This document shows, piece after piece, positions 49,750 to 63,300 of a stretch of DNA of 64,000 bases; the stretch's first letter is position 1, and each line of letters begins with the position of its first letter. Source of the DNA: Nematostella vectensis (lineage: Eukaryota > Cnidaria > Anthozoa > Actiniaria > Edwardsiidae). Below the pieces are notes generated by a model. That model searched no databases. It was not told where the DNA came from and saw nothing but the letters and a program-made list of their open reading frames with translations. The DNA is taken from the NCBI RefSeq assembly GCF_932526225.1, contig NC_064037.1, positions 11,762,203 through 11,826,202 on the forward strand, given 5' to 3'. The position numbers and the translations under genes were made by a program.

Positions 49750-51228
49750 TCCCGCTCAGGATGACGGTGAAAATGAAAAATTGAACACGATGGTCCTCGT
49801 CGTAGCGACGGACAAACAACAAACACAATTTTTTTTCCTGTAAATAAACTTGTGAACATTATTGGTGAATCAAAATTGTTAAGTACTTGTTGTTATTTAT
49901 TCCTGTATCTTTTTTTTTCCTCTGCAACCTTTATTTTATTTTATTTCATATGAACTAGTCAATTGAAACCCCCAGCCATATGGTCCCAAGGACCATCGGT
50001 CTTCGCCACATCGCCATGCTGCTTGCCACACTCTGATATATGGAATTGCTTGCTACAGAAGACCCCAAACCCCCAGGGTGGGGACAAGTCTTGGAGTCAA
50101 AAACTGTCAATTCCACCACCCCCTTGGGTTAGATTCTCGTTCAAAAGTGCTTTAGCTCCCACGTTAACCCCACACTTCCCCGGGAAACAACGCAAGAAAC
50201 AGACATGCAGATTTTTTTTGAGACATGAATCTTAGTTTCCTCCTGGTTGCTATTGACAAGGTATAAATCAACACGCTGAAGTTTCGAGCGTTAGCCTTTC
50301 GTCGGAGCAAACCGAGTTGTTATTGGTCTGCAATTCCGTCAATTCTGCCGCTGTGGATTTTGTATACTTGCATGGATTTTTTTATACTTGCATGGCTTTT
50401 TCATACTTGCATGGAATTTGTAAACTCACGGAATCTTTACTTACTAGCAAAGTTTTTTGCATACTCTTGTGAATTTGTATACTTGCAATGATTATTTAAT
50501 AGTTGCACGGATAGTTTGGCATGACTTGATTTGCAGATTGATACTATATATAGTGCGAAAATGAATTTTAAAACGTTTGGCGCCTGATACCTGTTCGAGC
50601 TTGTTTTTCTTATACTTTTCTCGCTGTATGTCATAAACATCAGTTTAAAAAAAAGAGTTACAATACATTCTTGCTACACTACGAAAGAAGTGATAACCGG
50701 AGCATGGCGTTTTACAAAAATTCGGGACCCTGAGCTCGCGTTTAAAAATCAGAGACTCCGAGACCGTGTAAAAACAAGAGGCTCCCAGACCCCTAAATCT
50801 TTGGAAAAAACGAGGCTCCGAGACTTTCGTAAAAAAACGCCGAAATTCCGAGACTTAGCAAAATTTTTGCGAGATTAGACGCAGAGAATAATTAAAACAC
50901 GAATACATGTAGCATATTTCCGAATAAACATGACCTTTATATAGATGGTTGATCAATAAAACAGATTTGTCGGTTAAACTGCATTGAATGCACTGAGTCT
51001 CTCACAGTGATTGTATATTAAATCATATATTCATGAGCAAAGCAAAAGTTAAAAACCGTGATTCGTGCAAGCTTCTTTTTTAAATTCATAAATCGTGAAA
51101 GCCTGAATTTTTTTTTCATGATTCACCACCCTGTTCTCTACGCCAGGCGATTGTTCTTATGGCAAAATTTCCGTACGTGGGCAACCTGTGGAGAGGAGCT
51201 GGGTACTAGTCAAAGCGCCGTGTCCAAG
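49750..51228. other. Intergenic region upstream of MRPL15
   Basis: No gene is recognised. There are short low-complexity themes: ATACTTGCATGGA repeated at about 50365-50420, and reiterated GAGACTCCGAGACC-like phrases at 50700-50860. A segment near 50290 (TTTCGAGCGTTAGCCTTTCG) looks like a dispersed repeat end. The L15 promoter should lie in the last few hundred bases. Confidence 0.45.
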
Positions 51229-53317
51229 ATGGCGTCGTGTTATGTGCAAAAGAATCTTGACGCGTTGAAAAAGCTCCCCAGAGTTGCTCTCAACAATATA
51301 CGGGATCTTCCGGAAGCTTTTATTACGGTAAGATCTTGTGTATGTTTTCATGTACAGAGAGCCCTTGCATTGACCTTAGCCGTAAATAAATTGTAACGTG
51401 TTAAGTCAGATCTACATTTCACGTCCACTTTATCTTTAATCTTTAATAGTAGTCGATTGACAGTCAACCGGCTTCGCGACTACGCGTCAAGCCTGCATGT
51501 AAGCATGGGTAAAAAACACTGAAGCGCCTAGCTGCATATATTAGCCACCGCTACTGTGTCTAAGTCTGAAATTATGCAGTGGCAAATAAGTGTATGCAGC
51601 TAAGCGCTTCAGTGTTTTTTAACCCATGCTTAGCTGCGGGCTTGTCATGTAGTCCCGAAGCCGGTTGAAGACAACCTTTTGTCAAACGACTGTATTCTTG
51701 TATTGTTGCATTTTCATTGGTCTCAAATCCTGTCTTTTCTGCCCCTGTTATCTAAAAACCTATCTCCCGGCCCAAAACACCAACAAATGATTTTGCACTC
51801 TTACCGATCCATGAGTCACCGCATTTAGGGAATTATAATTATTATTAGCATCGCCGCAAAGGTAGAGGTCCTGGATCTGGGCGTGGTAAAACGGCAGGCA
51901 GAGGACACAAGGGTCAAGGTCAGCGTGGAACCAAGCCTCGTCTGGGATTTGAAGGAGGGCAAACCCCATTTTATCTCAGAATACCAAAACATGGATTCAA
52001 AAATAAGTAAGAGTTTATTGAATAGCTTGCTGTGGTGACATGACCGAAAAACCTGGAAGATGCGCAATTCCAGATAGAGAGAGAAGACACAATTGCTTAC
52101 GATGGCTATAAGTTCCTTGTTCTGCGGACTTATTTTCAAACCACAAATAACGTGAGGCCGAAATGCACATAACCAGATTTTGGCTTTTAAAGATCATTTT
52201 TCCTTGATCATCATTGCCCTGTGCATCATTTCAGGGACGAAAAGCTCAAATTTTAATGACACTTTACAAAAAGTCGCATCAATTTAAAATAAGTCGCACT
52301 TGATATTTTGTTTGCTATAAGTACTCAGAGAAATTCTTATTCGCCTTATTTGATGTGAAATGGACTTTTTGAAGCGTCATGTCATGTTTTCCCGTCATGT
52401 CTGCTGTGGTACCTCAAGCCATGATGTCTCTGATTGAATACAGATTAATTAAACTACATGATTGACCACAAGCACTGCCAAGTTTAATTCTCCTTTTAGA
52501 ACTCCCTGAGGGGACTGGTACTAGACCCATATGTGACTAGTGTTATGCAATACACTACACTTTTTTTGGGGGAATTTGATCACAGTGTATTTTTTAATGT
52601 TCATTTTCAGATTTGAAAAGGTGTATGAACCTTTAAACCTGAATAGGCTACAATATCTGATTGATAGCGGCCGACTCAATCCAAAGGAACAAATTACTAT
52701 GCATGAGCTATGGAAGACAGGAGCAGTTGGCAAGATCAAAGATGGAGTCAAGCTACTTGGCACAGTGAGTCTGCCACATCAAAAAAAGCATTGCCAAGCA
52801 AAACTTAAAAATTGTAGAGATAAAAGATGCAAATCCTCAGTCGTAAAATGTGATGTCAGGCTAGGCTGTCTATGCAAATTGAATTCCGTGAATGCCATTT
52901 GATCAGCTGCTATGTCCCGATCATTGGCAGAAAGCTTGAATTAATGTTCAAAAAAGAAATTTCTAACAGGTTTTTTAGGGTATACCATAACCATATATTT
53001 GTGTCTTATTCAAGGGTAATGAGTGGTTTCAGGCTAAAGTCGACATAGAAGTCAGTAAAGCTTCCAAGACAGCCATTGAAGCAATTGAGCGACAAGGAGG
53101 CAAAATCACATGTGCACATTACAATAAACTTGGACTAAGAGTTCTACTGAAACCTGAAAAATTTGAGGGAAAGCCTATTCCTCGTCGAGCTCATCCCCCA
53201 TCAAAATTGTTGCCATATTATAGCAGTGTTGAGCACCGGGGCTACCTTGCTGATGCTGAACAGGTTGAGAAAGCTAGATTAGAATCAAGAAAGAGCAAAG
53301 AGTCTGAAGTTGATTGA
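51229..53317 (+). CDS. MRPL15: Mitochondrial large ribosomal subunit protein L15 (uL15m), 4 exons
   Basis: Exons 51229-51327, 51849-52006, 52611-52764 and 53015-53317 (TGA) join in frame to 237 residues. Exon 1 gives [10 protein letters not shown] and LPRVALNNI. Exon 2 carries the L15 signature: [37 protein letters not shown]. Exon 3 continues with [18 protein letters not shown]. Exon 4 contains [19 protein letters not shown] and [20 protein letters not shown]. It is an rRNA-binding protein at the base of the mitochondrial 50S-type subunit. The start is the ATG that aligns the LPRVxLxN motif near residue 17; a longer upstream open frame has no homology. The C terminus is shorter than in vertebrates (about 296 residues). 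AATAAA lies 5 nt after the stop (53322-53327), implying a very short 3' UTR. Confidence 0.95.
51451..51691. mobile_element. Palindromic MITE in MRPL15 intron 1
   Basis: About 240 bp form an imperfect hairpin. AGTCGATTGACAGTCAACCG at the left matches CGGTTGAAGACAACC...TGTCAAACGACT at the right, and CATGGGTAAAAAACACTGAAGC mirrors GCTTCAGTGTTTTTTAACCC towards the centre. There is no coding potential. Confidence 0.65.
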
Positions 53318-54399
53318 TTATAATAAAATGAACCTTGTTGTGCTTGTATTGGGTTTAACTGATCTCTTTTGTTTTGCGAGTGTGGGAATCATTCTTCAGA
53401 AATGAAACCTGTTGGATATGGTGCTTACAGTAGTAGGGTGATAGGTAATTGTCACAGCAATTTTCTTGCTGCGTTAACACAAGTATATACTTTCATGATG
53501 AAGAGTGGTTTTAAGCATTATTTCAACACTTTGAAAACAGTCAAAATCGAATAAAGTGGAATATTTAAAATAACTATCCAGGTTTGTTAAATGACCTTTG
53601 CATAGCTGTCAACTCAACTTGGACAGAAATCTTGTAAAATCAGGTGAAATACAGTATTGAGTGAAAACACCCAATAAAGGCCAATGTGGGTAAATACAGA
53701 GAATGTATGAACATTCCCACAAAAGTTAGGCTTGTGATGAGGTCCAAAATCTTGTGACACCCACCTAATGATGGGGAGTTGAGAGCTATGCCTCTCATCT
53801 TTCAGATGAATACAATTTTTTGGTTTGGATGTCTCTCATTCAGGGGATGTAAATGGATTGAAAATGGTACTTTGAGGTTTAAGTTAAGGCTGTACTTTTA
53901 CTTGAACCTTGAAATTGCATAATTAAATAAATCCAACTACTAGATCCTTTATCAAATCCCTCAAAGATAATTTTTGTTACTCTTATTTTTTGTTGCTCTT
54001 ATATTTTTAACCTTTAAAGAAATTTACAAGTGCTAATAGTGCTTTGAAGAAATAAAATCCTATTAATACATTATATAAAGGAAACATGGACGCCTGTTGT
54101 CAAACTATGTTTTTATTTCATACGAATTTGAATACAATCGTGCAAGAGTCTATCCCCACCCTCCCCCCGCTGTGGTTTTGAGGTGGTGGACTGAATCTTA
54201 CCTCCCATGATGCACCACCACCACAAGTAACTTGCGCGTGCCTGGGCCCGACTCAAAAGAACGCCATCTTTGATTTCCTTTCTTTCACGATTGTAAACAA
54301 ATTGAGAAAGAACGCGATCATTGCTCCTCAAGGGATCATCATTGTTCCTTCTACACTCACCAACAAGACACTAGAATAAAACCTTGAGCTTCTTCACAA
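53318..54399. other. Intergenic region between MRPL15 and NF-YC
   Basis: The first bases hold the MRPL15 polyadenylation signal (53322-53327). No convincing gene follows. The last few hundred bases before 54400 should include the NF-YC promoter and 5' UTR; I see no distinct element. Confidence 0.5.
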
Positions 54400-57300
54400 A
54401 TGATGGGAGATGTTTATGCTCAGTCGGTAAGTACAAATCGTCAAAAAAAATCGTCCCTAACCGCTTGCACGAAACTGTCAAATTTGATCTTTAGCGCAAC
54501 GAGTTGTGGTTTATTTTTGTACGCTGTTATTGGAGTTCATAGTGAGTGGGTATTTGGCTGGTTACTTGCGTGACAGTTCAGCTGTTTTCTGAGTGGCCAT
54601 TCTTTACCACGCTTCGGCGTTTCGGTTATTACTCTTTATGAATCAAGCTGTGCCCAAAACAAGAGAGAGTCCCCGTTTTTTTTTACGATGGACCTGATTC
54701 GATTCTAGAATTTAACAACATTGTTTAGCCAGATAACGAATACATGGCTGCGATTTTCCTCTGAGTCTGATAAAATAACGGTTTGTTCTAGAGATCGTAA
54801 CAGATTCTGGATGCATGTTTGCGCTTCTTATGCTTTTTTTTCTACGAAAATTGAATGAACTTATGAGTAGCGAAATATGCACTAAACCCAGGCACACCTG
54901 CTGTGTTTGACGTCTATCAGCTGGATTCATCACACGAAATCCAATCCTCCATGTCCAATATTCACTAAGGGAGGTCTTCCCCACCTTAACACTTCAGGAC
55001 ATGTACCCTTGAACTTGGCTGAATATCACTATTCACAACTAGAATAATGTGGGAGTCATCCCCGGAAAGTGTAAATCTTCTCTAGGATAAATAATTTTGG
55101 GTTTGTTTTCAATGGTGCATTGTGTACAAGTGTTGATGGTGTTTTGAGAACTAGCTGTAAATAGAAAAAAAAAAACAATGTTCGGCAGGTGTCCCGAAGT
55201 GACAGAATCCCAGCAACAAATCTCACCGGAGTAGAAAAACTGGAAGCCAACTTAATGAATAGGATTCTTGATTCTTCCTTGTTAGTCAGAGAATCTCATT
55301 CATACAGTCTGTTGGTATTTCATATTCTAGCGTACCTTGAAAAAAATGCTTCTCTAGGGGGTTTCAGCGTTAAAATAGTTTGAATTTTTAATGTTGTTAG
55401 GGTGTTTGGTACTTTGGCTGTTTACGTTCTTCAACCTTGTAATTGTTTGATTATTTGTTCTCAGATTTTGTGACTGCCTAAATAAGTTTTCCTACATCTG
55501 TCCATCAAGCTATCTAGGGCACCAAGCTATACTTGTTGGTTAGCTGTGCTGTATAACTGTTCATAAACTGCAGTGCTTTTACAATTATTGTCAACTCAGC
55601 ACTGTTTCTTACTCAGCAGTATGTCTTAGCTTGAGTGGTCAAACCATTAATCAACTAAACAACTTGGACCTGTTTTTGCCCATCATTAACTACATAGCTA
55701 GTAACCACAGCAATCCTAAATTTCTTTCCTAAAATAGAATAATTACTTTCATCCAATCTACTCTTTAACAACATGTCTGCTAATTTTGGGTATTAAGTCT
55801 GAGGGTTTTTTTTATTCTCAAATAAAGGTTAGACAATCAAAGTTAAAACTGCTGTATTTGATGTTCGGATATATCACTAGTGCCTTATCACTGCATCAGT
55901 TCAATGCTACCATATCTAATCTACTTAGAAACCAAGCATGCTTATAAAGTAACCACAAGAAGGAACGACTGAATTATTTGCTCCCATTTTGGCATAGACA
56001 TTGAACTTATATAATTTCCCTGTATACCCTCACAATCTACTTCAGGAGGTCCTGTGAATTATTGACAAGAAACTGGAGAATTAGATAAAACCCAGGGGGT
56101 CAAGAGATGTTTTAGTATTTCTCAACCTTAGCACACAATAACCATGTTGTGATGCTGTCCTTGTGTGCAGGAGTATTTATAGTTGTATAGAAACAAAGGA
56201 CCGGGTCTGTGTGTCATGAGTTTTCCACCATATTTTAAGGGTAATATGGATTATCCACATGCTAGAATGCAGGGAAAAACTCCAAGAATGCAACCCCAGG
56301 TAAAATCTTGCAGACAAAGGCATAACAAGGCTTGTCTATCTGCCTCCTTTCTACTTTACCTATAATATTTGTCATCTTAATACATAGCCTTTTTGTCAGA
56401 TAGAATGGAATTTTCTATATTTTGGAATGAAACTCCAAGATATCTTTCATATTCTGTTTGGGTGGGAAAAAAAACTTGTTCATAGTTACAACTAGTAACA
56501 CAGTGAAATTAAATCAATTATTTTTACACTGTATCATTTTATTAGGAATATTTAAGTGAGGCCTTTTTCTACCAAGCTTTATTTGCTTTTTTGTCCTGTG
56601 TTTTTAGTGCGATTGACAATATGCCTTTAGATAGTGCAGTTAATTTCAAGATCTGGTTGAATGTATTTTGTATAGTTAGCATATTGGCTGCCTTTGTATT
56701 ATTTTTGACATACATCAGAACCCTAAATGTCTACTTTTCTCAGGCAACCCATTATTTTTTTGTATACTTTGACAGACAAGAGAATTGAGTGATAAATCTG
56801 GGTAAATATTGTGCCACAGTTATATGTCGAAGCATTGTTCTTATAATAAAATGTTTGGTCTTTTCTCACTCTGTTGTGGTTATATGTTATCAACCTAGGT
56901 TTCCTGCCTTAGTGATAATGGTAGAAAACAAATAGAGAAATGAAGTATATTCGAGCTTAAAAATTTTTCCTTTATTGAAATAATTTTGGATTCTGTGTTA
57001 TAATGGTTCTTGTGTGACATCCTTTTGTTCCTATCTGAATAGGGACATTACACCTGGTAGTATGAGTATGATGTCACATATATTTTTTTTTGCATTAAAT
57101 GTTTATTAGCAACTTAGTGTCATGACTCAGTGATGCCTCGTATTGTGTCTCCAGTGTTACCAGAAGGATGTAATGCTCTAAATATCTTAAATATAATGCT
57201 ATGATGCTGTCAACTTGATTTTATGACATCAGTTCATGACAGCAGTTTCCCAAAATCTTATCTGAAATATATATATAGATAGATACCTTTGTCTTTTCAT

Positions 57301-60300
57301 CAGATTTTGACAGCTAAACAAAGGGTATGCTACAAATATATATATAGCCGTTTCCCGAAATGTTGTCCTATCCGAGAAATATATATATAAATATACCTTT
57401 TGTCTTTCAATCAAACTTTTTGACAGGTGGAGGCGCTCAGCCATGGAGCGAGTAATCGGTTAGGAGACGGTACTCGGTTTGCAGAATACAACATTTTCGG
57501 TCCATGTCCTCATCGTATGTATTTTTTCTTTCAATTGTTTTTTCTTTCAATTGACAAATAATATATGTGAGTTTAAGGTTGAGAGAGTTTAGTTTAGGGT
57601 TCCAAAATATGTTAAGAGTTTTTTTCTCACGCGATTCAAAAGCGAAATCGCGCGCTTTTATAAAACTAAGTATTATCATCAGAGTTTGAATGTTGACTTC
57701 AATTCCTGCCTTAAAAAAACTCCTATTCCGAGCTTGTTTTTTGTTTCCATGTTTTAACAGCATAGTTTAAATAAATTTGATCGAATTTTATCCCCTAAAA
57801 ATAAAGTAACGATCCATGTTATTCTAATATCATATTCATTATTTGGACGCAAATGTGCTCACAATGCGGGATGTGTTTCGTAAAGAATGATGACCATCAG
57901 TTGAGGTTCTTATTGTTTACAGAAATCTATTTACCAATCGGGAATTCAGATAATAGCTAAGTTAGCTATTAATGAAATTGAGGGCAAAAAAGTCTGTAGT
58001 GGTATTGTTTTCAAATTTGATTTCAACTCTGATTATAATACTTAGTTTATAAGAGCTGTGATTCTGTTTTTGAATCGCGCGAAAAATTATTTACATATTT
58101 TGGAACCCTAAACTAAACTCCTCAACCTTAAACTCACATTATATCCTTTATCAATTGAAAGAAAAAATACATATGATGAGGAAATGGACCTAAAATGTTG
58201 TATTCTGCAAACCGAGTACCGTCTCCTACCTGAGTCTGTCAGATAGGACAACATTTCAGAAAACCGGTGCATTTTGTATATATATTAAGTGGAACAAGCC
58301 TGCTCATTTTGGCTGGCATTGTCCCCTTCTCCCCCCTGAAATTTAAGAACAACTCTACGGAGGTAGATTCTACAAATTTACCTCTTGTCATAAATCTAAA
58401 TCCTGGATCCATCCCTTGACAAAATTGCTCAGGATTTTGCTTGTAAGGGCTGCTTGTGATATATTTAACCATGCCAAATCCTTAGGTTATTTTTTCATTC
58501 CATTTTAAATATGAAAAAAAAATGTTTTTTTTTTCTACAGCCCAGTAACTCTGAGGCAGCTCAGCTTCTGGCAACTTTTTGGCCTCGGCAGATGCAAGAC
58601 ATTAGGAACATGTCAACGGTAAAATTTTAGTCACGCCCAAACGTGTACCTATTACTTGAGACAGCAAATTGATAATAGGGTGATGTAGTGATTTGAGAAA
58701 TTCCAGTGACCACCTGCTCTTGTGATATAGTACACTCTTTCCAAATCCAAGATTCAAATGACTTGAAAATACACTCAATTCAAAAGGCTAGTTGAATTTA
58801 TTTTGAGTTTATTGTCGTTCAGCGACAGCAACAACAACAACAACAATTCTTTATTATTACTCCTATGAAAATAGGATAACATCACATTTAATAATTACAA
58901 AATATAATGTAATGCATTATTAAAACTCATTTATTTTAATAACCCCTGACATTTTAATCCTCAGAATGATTTTAAGATTCAAGAGCTGCCTCTAGCCAGG
59001 ATAAAAAAGATTATGAAACAAGATGAAGAAGTCAAGGCAAGTAATATGTTGAGATATTTTATTGATACTCCATCACAGTTTCTTCTACTGTTTGCACTTC
59101 GATTGATTGGCTTGTTAGGCCCTGACATAGGCATTTGTGGGTCATGGCATTACTTCAAAATACCTTGTACCACGGGAATTAGGATACTTTGTCAGCGATT
59201 TCTTAATAAAATAACCAATCATGCATTTCCAATTCGCTGAATATCGTATTCAGTGAATAAAATATCTCTAACCTTTGTGCGAAATGTCTCCTGCCTCCCG
59301 ATTCAGCGAAATCCTTTTTCGTTATATTTCTATTTCTCTTGTCTAAAAACCCACGCGATCGTTGTTTTCAACTCTCGAAACATTTGAACAGTACTGAGTA
59401 ACCATAGCCTCTTGAGTGTTCGTGACTAGCCCGAATGCTCTCCGAACCTAACTTCGTATTGAGGTTCTATATAAAATAGGAAGAAAGTGAAACAACGCTC
59501 GATCCTATTGTTCGAAAACCTGCCTAGTTACGGCCAATGTTTTGATGTTGGTATGAGACACGATTGATGAGTGACAGCTCACTTTCTCTTTGAACTTATC
59601 ACGCCGCCGACACATGCCCGGGCATGCGACAAGTGCAGGCATCGGGGTTTATTTTAAAAATGTTTCTACTGACCGTTGCATTTCTTCATCCAAAAAGTTA
59701 AATGGCATCCGATGACCAGAAAATAATTTGATTTGGTCTATCCCCCATTGCTTTTTCCCGCCTAGACAAAATTAGCCCCGTTCCCTGCACTTGTCGCATG
59801 CCCGGGCATGTGTCGGCGGCGCGATAAGTTCAAAGAGAGGGTGAGCTGTCACTCATCAATCATGTCTCATACCAACATCACAACATTGGCCGTAACTAGG
59901 CAGGTTTTGAACAATGGAATTGAGCGTTGTTTCACTCCCTTCTTATTTTATATAGAACCTAAATACGAAGTTAGGTTCGGAGAGCATTCCGGCTAGTCAC
60001 GAACACTCAAGGGGCTATGGTTACTCAGTACTGTTCAAATGTTTCGAGGGTTGAAAACAACGATCGCATGGGTTTTTAGACAAGAGAAATAGAAATATAA
60101 CGAGAAAGGATTTCGCTGAATCGAGAGGCAGGAGACATTTTGCAAAAAGGTTAGAGATATTTTATTCTCTGAATACAATATTCGATACAAATCGGGAATG
60201 CATTTTTTATTATATTAAGAAATCGCTGACAAAGTATCCTAATTCCTGTGCTTGTACTGTTCCCTTGAAAATCTTGGAATTCAATTTTATAGTAGTGGGC

Positions 60301-63300
60301 TAATGTTAGTTTTTTTTTCTTGTTTTCAACAGATGATAAGTGCTGAGGTAAGTCTTCAAGAGGAATTATTTAGTAGTAACACAAAGTCTTTCAGTAAAGT
60401 GTACATAAGTATTCAGCCCTCTCATTAAGGTCTGGCTAAAGTAAGGAGACATGTACATAGCAAGCAGTGTGTTCCCTAAATATTTTATAGCCACTGTCAA
60501 ATGCATAGCACAAGAAAAAAATATTTATTAGCACTAAAATCTCAGATAAACAGCTATGTTTATGATGTCAAAGATATATGTGCTAAGCAAGAGTGTTCTA
60601 ATTCCAGGCACCTGTCCTGTTTGCGAAAGCTGCTCAAATATTTATTAATGAGTTGTCGTTAAGAGCCTGGATACACACAGAAGACAACAAGCGACGGACA
60701 CTTCAGGTAGGATTTACCTCCTGACTGTACAGTAGCTCAAACATACAAATTTAAGCCCTGTGAAAAACTACTACACAGTCTATTTAATCTGTAAGGCTAC
60801 TCTCTTATGAGTTTCAATTTTTTTCAGCGCAATGACATCGCCATGGCAATTACCAAGTTTGATCAGTTTGATTTTCTAATTGATATTGTCCCACGAGATG
60901 AGCTGAAACCTCCCAAAAGACAGGTGTGTGCAGTTCTAGTACATGTGGAGCTGCAATTTTTTTTTACACATTTTCACCTTGGTTTTACAGAACCTACAAA
61001 ATGTACAGACTGCTTCATTTGTCTTCTTTAGGCATCTTTTCAGAAATTGAAGTTCCCTCAGGAATTGCATAATGTTTGTTTTACAAGATTGCATGACTAT
61101 TTATCCTCCATGTCAAGTTACACTTTCTATTTATCTGTATTGGGGAGAAGAACCCATGGGGGTCAGCGGAATACTTACTGATTGTTCACTCATGAAAGTA
61201 AATTTAAAGAACTTCTCTCAGCTGTGATTTTTGTTATCTAAGCAAGTAAACTGTGAAGAAAGATTTAAAGGAAGCTGTTGCTAATGAAGTAAATTTTGGC
61301 CTTAGATGGTAGCAAGCCTCATTGTCACTAGTTTACTTCTAGTCGATTACCTAACAATATCCAATGATTTTTAACTGAAAACGCGAAAAATATTTCAACA
61401 TTGTCAAAGCAGTGTGTCTATTGGAAGTTTCTTTGAGGATTAGATTGAGAATTTAAAGTTGGCTTGTCAAATAGCACAGATTCTAATAGATTCTAATAGA
61501 TTCTATTGTCTTTGAACAAGTGAGGTTTCCGTGGGACCTCTGGAAGTAAACTGGTGACAATGTGGCTTTAAGACTTTTAGATGCTAAAATATTTCTTCTA
61601 TTAATAGATTTTCTTAAAATATAAGTTGAGAACATTAACAAATAGGTATTCCAGATTTAGTGTATAATTATGTTATTCTTTCTAATTTTTAAAGGATGCC
61701 ATTCGGCAAACAGTCGTGGCCCCTGAGCAGGTCCAGTACTACTTCCAGCTGGCCCAACACCATGCAGTCTCCATGCAACAACAACAGGGACAACAACAGA
61801 TCCCAGGCCAGGTCCCGCAACAGCAACAGGTGGCTGCTGCGGCAGCTGCGGCAGCCACAACGACATCTCAGCCACAAGCGATCATCACAAGCATGCCACA
61901 GCAAGTGGTCAGCATGGCTACGGTGAGTGAGAACACTGGTACGGAACACTAGAGAAGAGTTACTGATAGAACGCTGAAGAAGCTGTAGTTACTGATGAAA
62001 CACTAGATAGCAACAGATTACTTGGGGCAGAGAACAGCGAATCAAGAGCTTTCCGTTGTTTTTATTATTATGCAAATTTTTCGCATTTCAGTTAAGAAGT
62101 TTTATGTATAAAACGCACCCTGATTCTGGAGGTCATTTTGGCGAAAAAGAGTAAATATGGTATATAAAATTAAATTAAGTTACTGGATACACAATTGTCA
62201 CAATAGATTTAGTGGTGTATCAATTGGCTGTCTGACTCCCACTTTCTTTAATAAAATATGAACCACTTAGGACAGCTTCCTTGATTGCATCCCCAGAAAG
62301 ATTTTTTCCTCCACACCCTTTATTATCTAGACACATTGTCAAATGACATGACTGAATGTTGTTCTCTTTGGTAGACTCAAGCCCAGATGATTCAACAGCC
62401 ACAAGCGCAGGAGCAGGGTGGGACGGATCCACAGTATGCCACGGTAAGCCTGTCATGCGACATATAACTGCCCTAGTGGCCGTTTTAGACCTATATGGGA
62501 TGCAGTATAACCAGGAAGAAACACAACTGATGTAAGGAATTTGTCAAATATTGTTCCCAAGAAGCATTACAGGAACACATCGCAATATATAGTTTATATT
62601 CAAGCATTATTGTACATGTACTTTAGATAAATCCCAACAGAAAAAAAATCCATCAGTGTGTGTAAAAAAATCTTGTACCAGATAACTTCAAAATCTGCAG
62701 CCAGTAGTTTTGGCATTTTTAGAACTGTAAACATGTCAGTACATGGTTTCTCCATTGAAATACATTCATTGGAAGTTTTCAAAATTGATTTTGAATTCCC
62801 CAAAAGACACTGTTATTGTTTAATATGTTCCAGATCTATTTAAACTCTTTAGACACAATTTTTATCTATAGATAATAAACAATTTCTGTTCGCAGCAAAT
62901 CCAATTCAACTCCGCTCAAATGCAGTACTTGAGATTACAACAATTGCAATTACAACAACAGCAGCAGCAACAGCAATCCACACAAGTAACCACGCAACAG
63001 GGTGACCAGACTCAACAACAGCCAGCACAACAGACACAAGCGGCACAGCAACCCACAGAGTTCACATTTACCTCTGGCGGCCAGGTAACATAACCTAACA
63101 GTGGAAAAGGGGAAGGGAGCCATAAAGTACTTACTGCACAACCTCAGAACTTTGACCAATCAAATTCCACTTAAGAAGTCCAATCCCAAATTTGTATCAG
63201 CTGATTTTCAAGTACTAGTATAGTATCAGGGTCACTCAAATGTTGGAATGCCAATCTAAGATACAGTTGCATTTGAAAAGTGATTATTTCGGAAGTCTGG

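Noticed and set aside
51058-51228. N-terminal extension of MRPL15 from an upstream start
   Set aside because: The open frame extends upstream but has no family resemblance; the ATG at 51229 aligns with the conserved LPRVxLxN region.
61657-61949. Antisense frames over NF-YC exon 7
   Set aside because: They are Leu/Ala-rich translations of the CAG/GCN repeats on the wrong strand.
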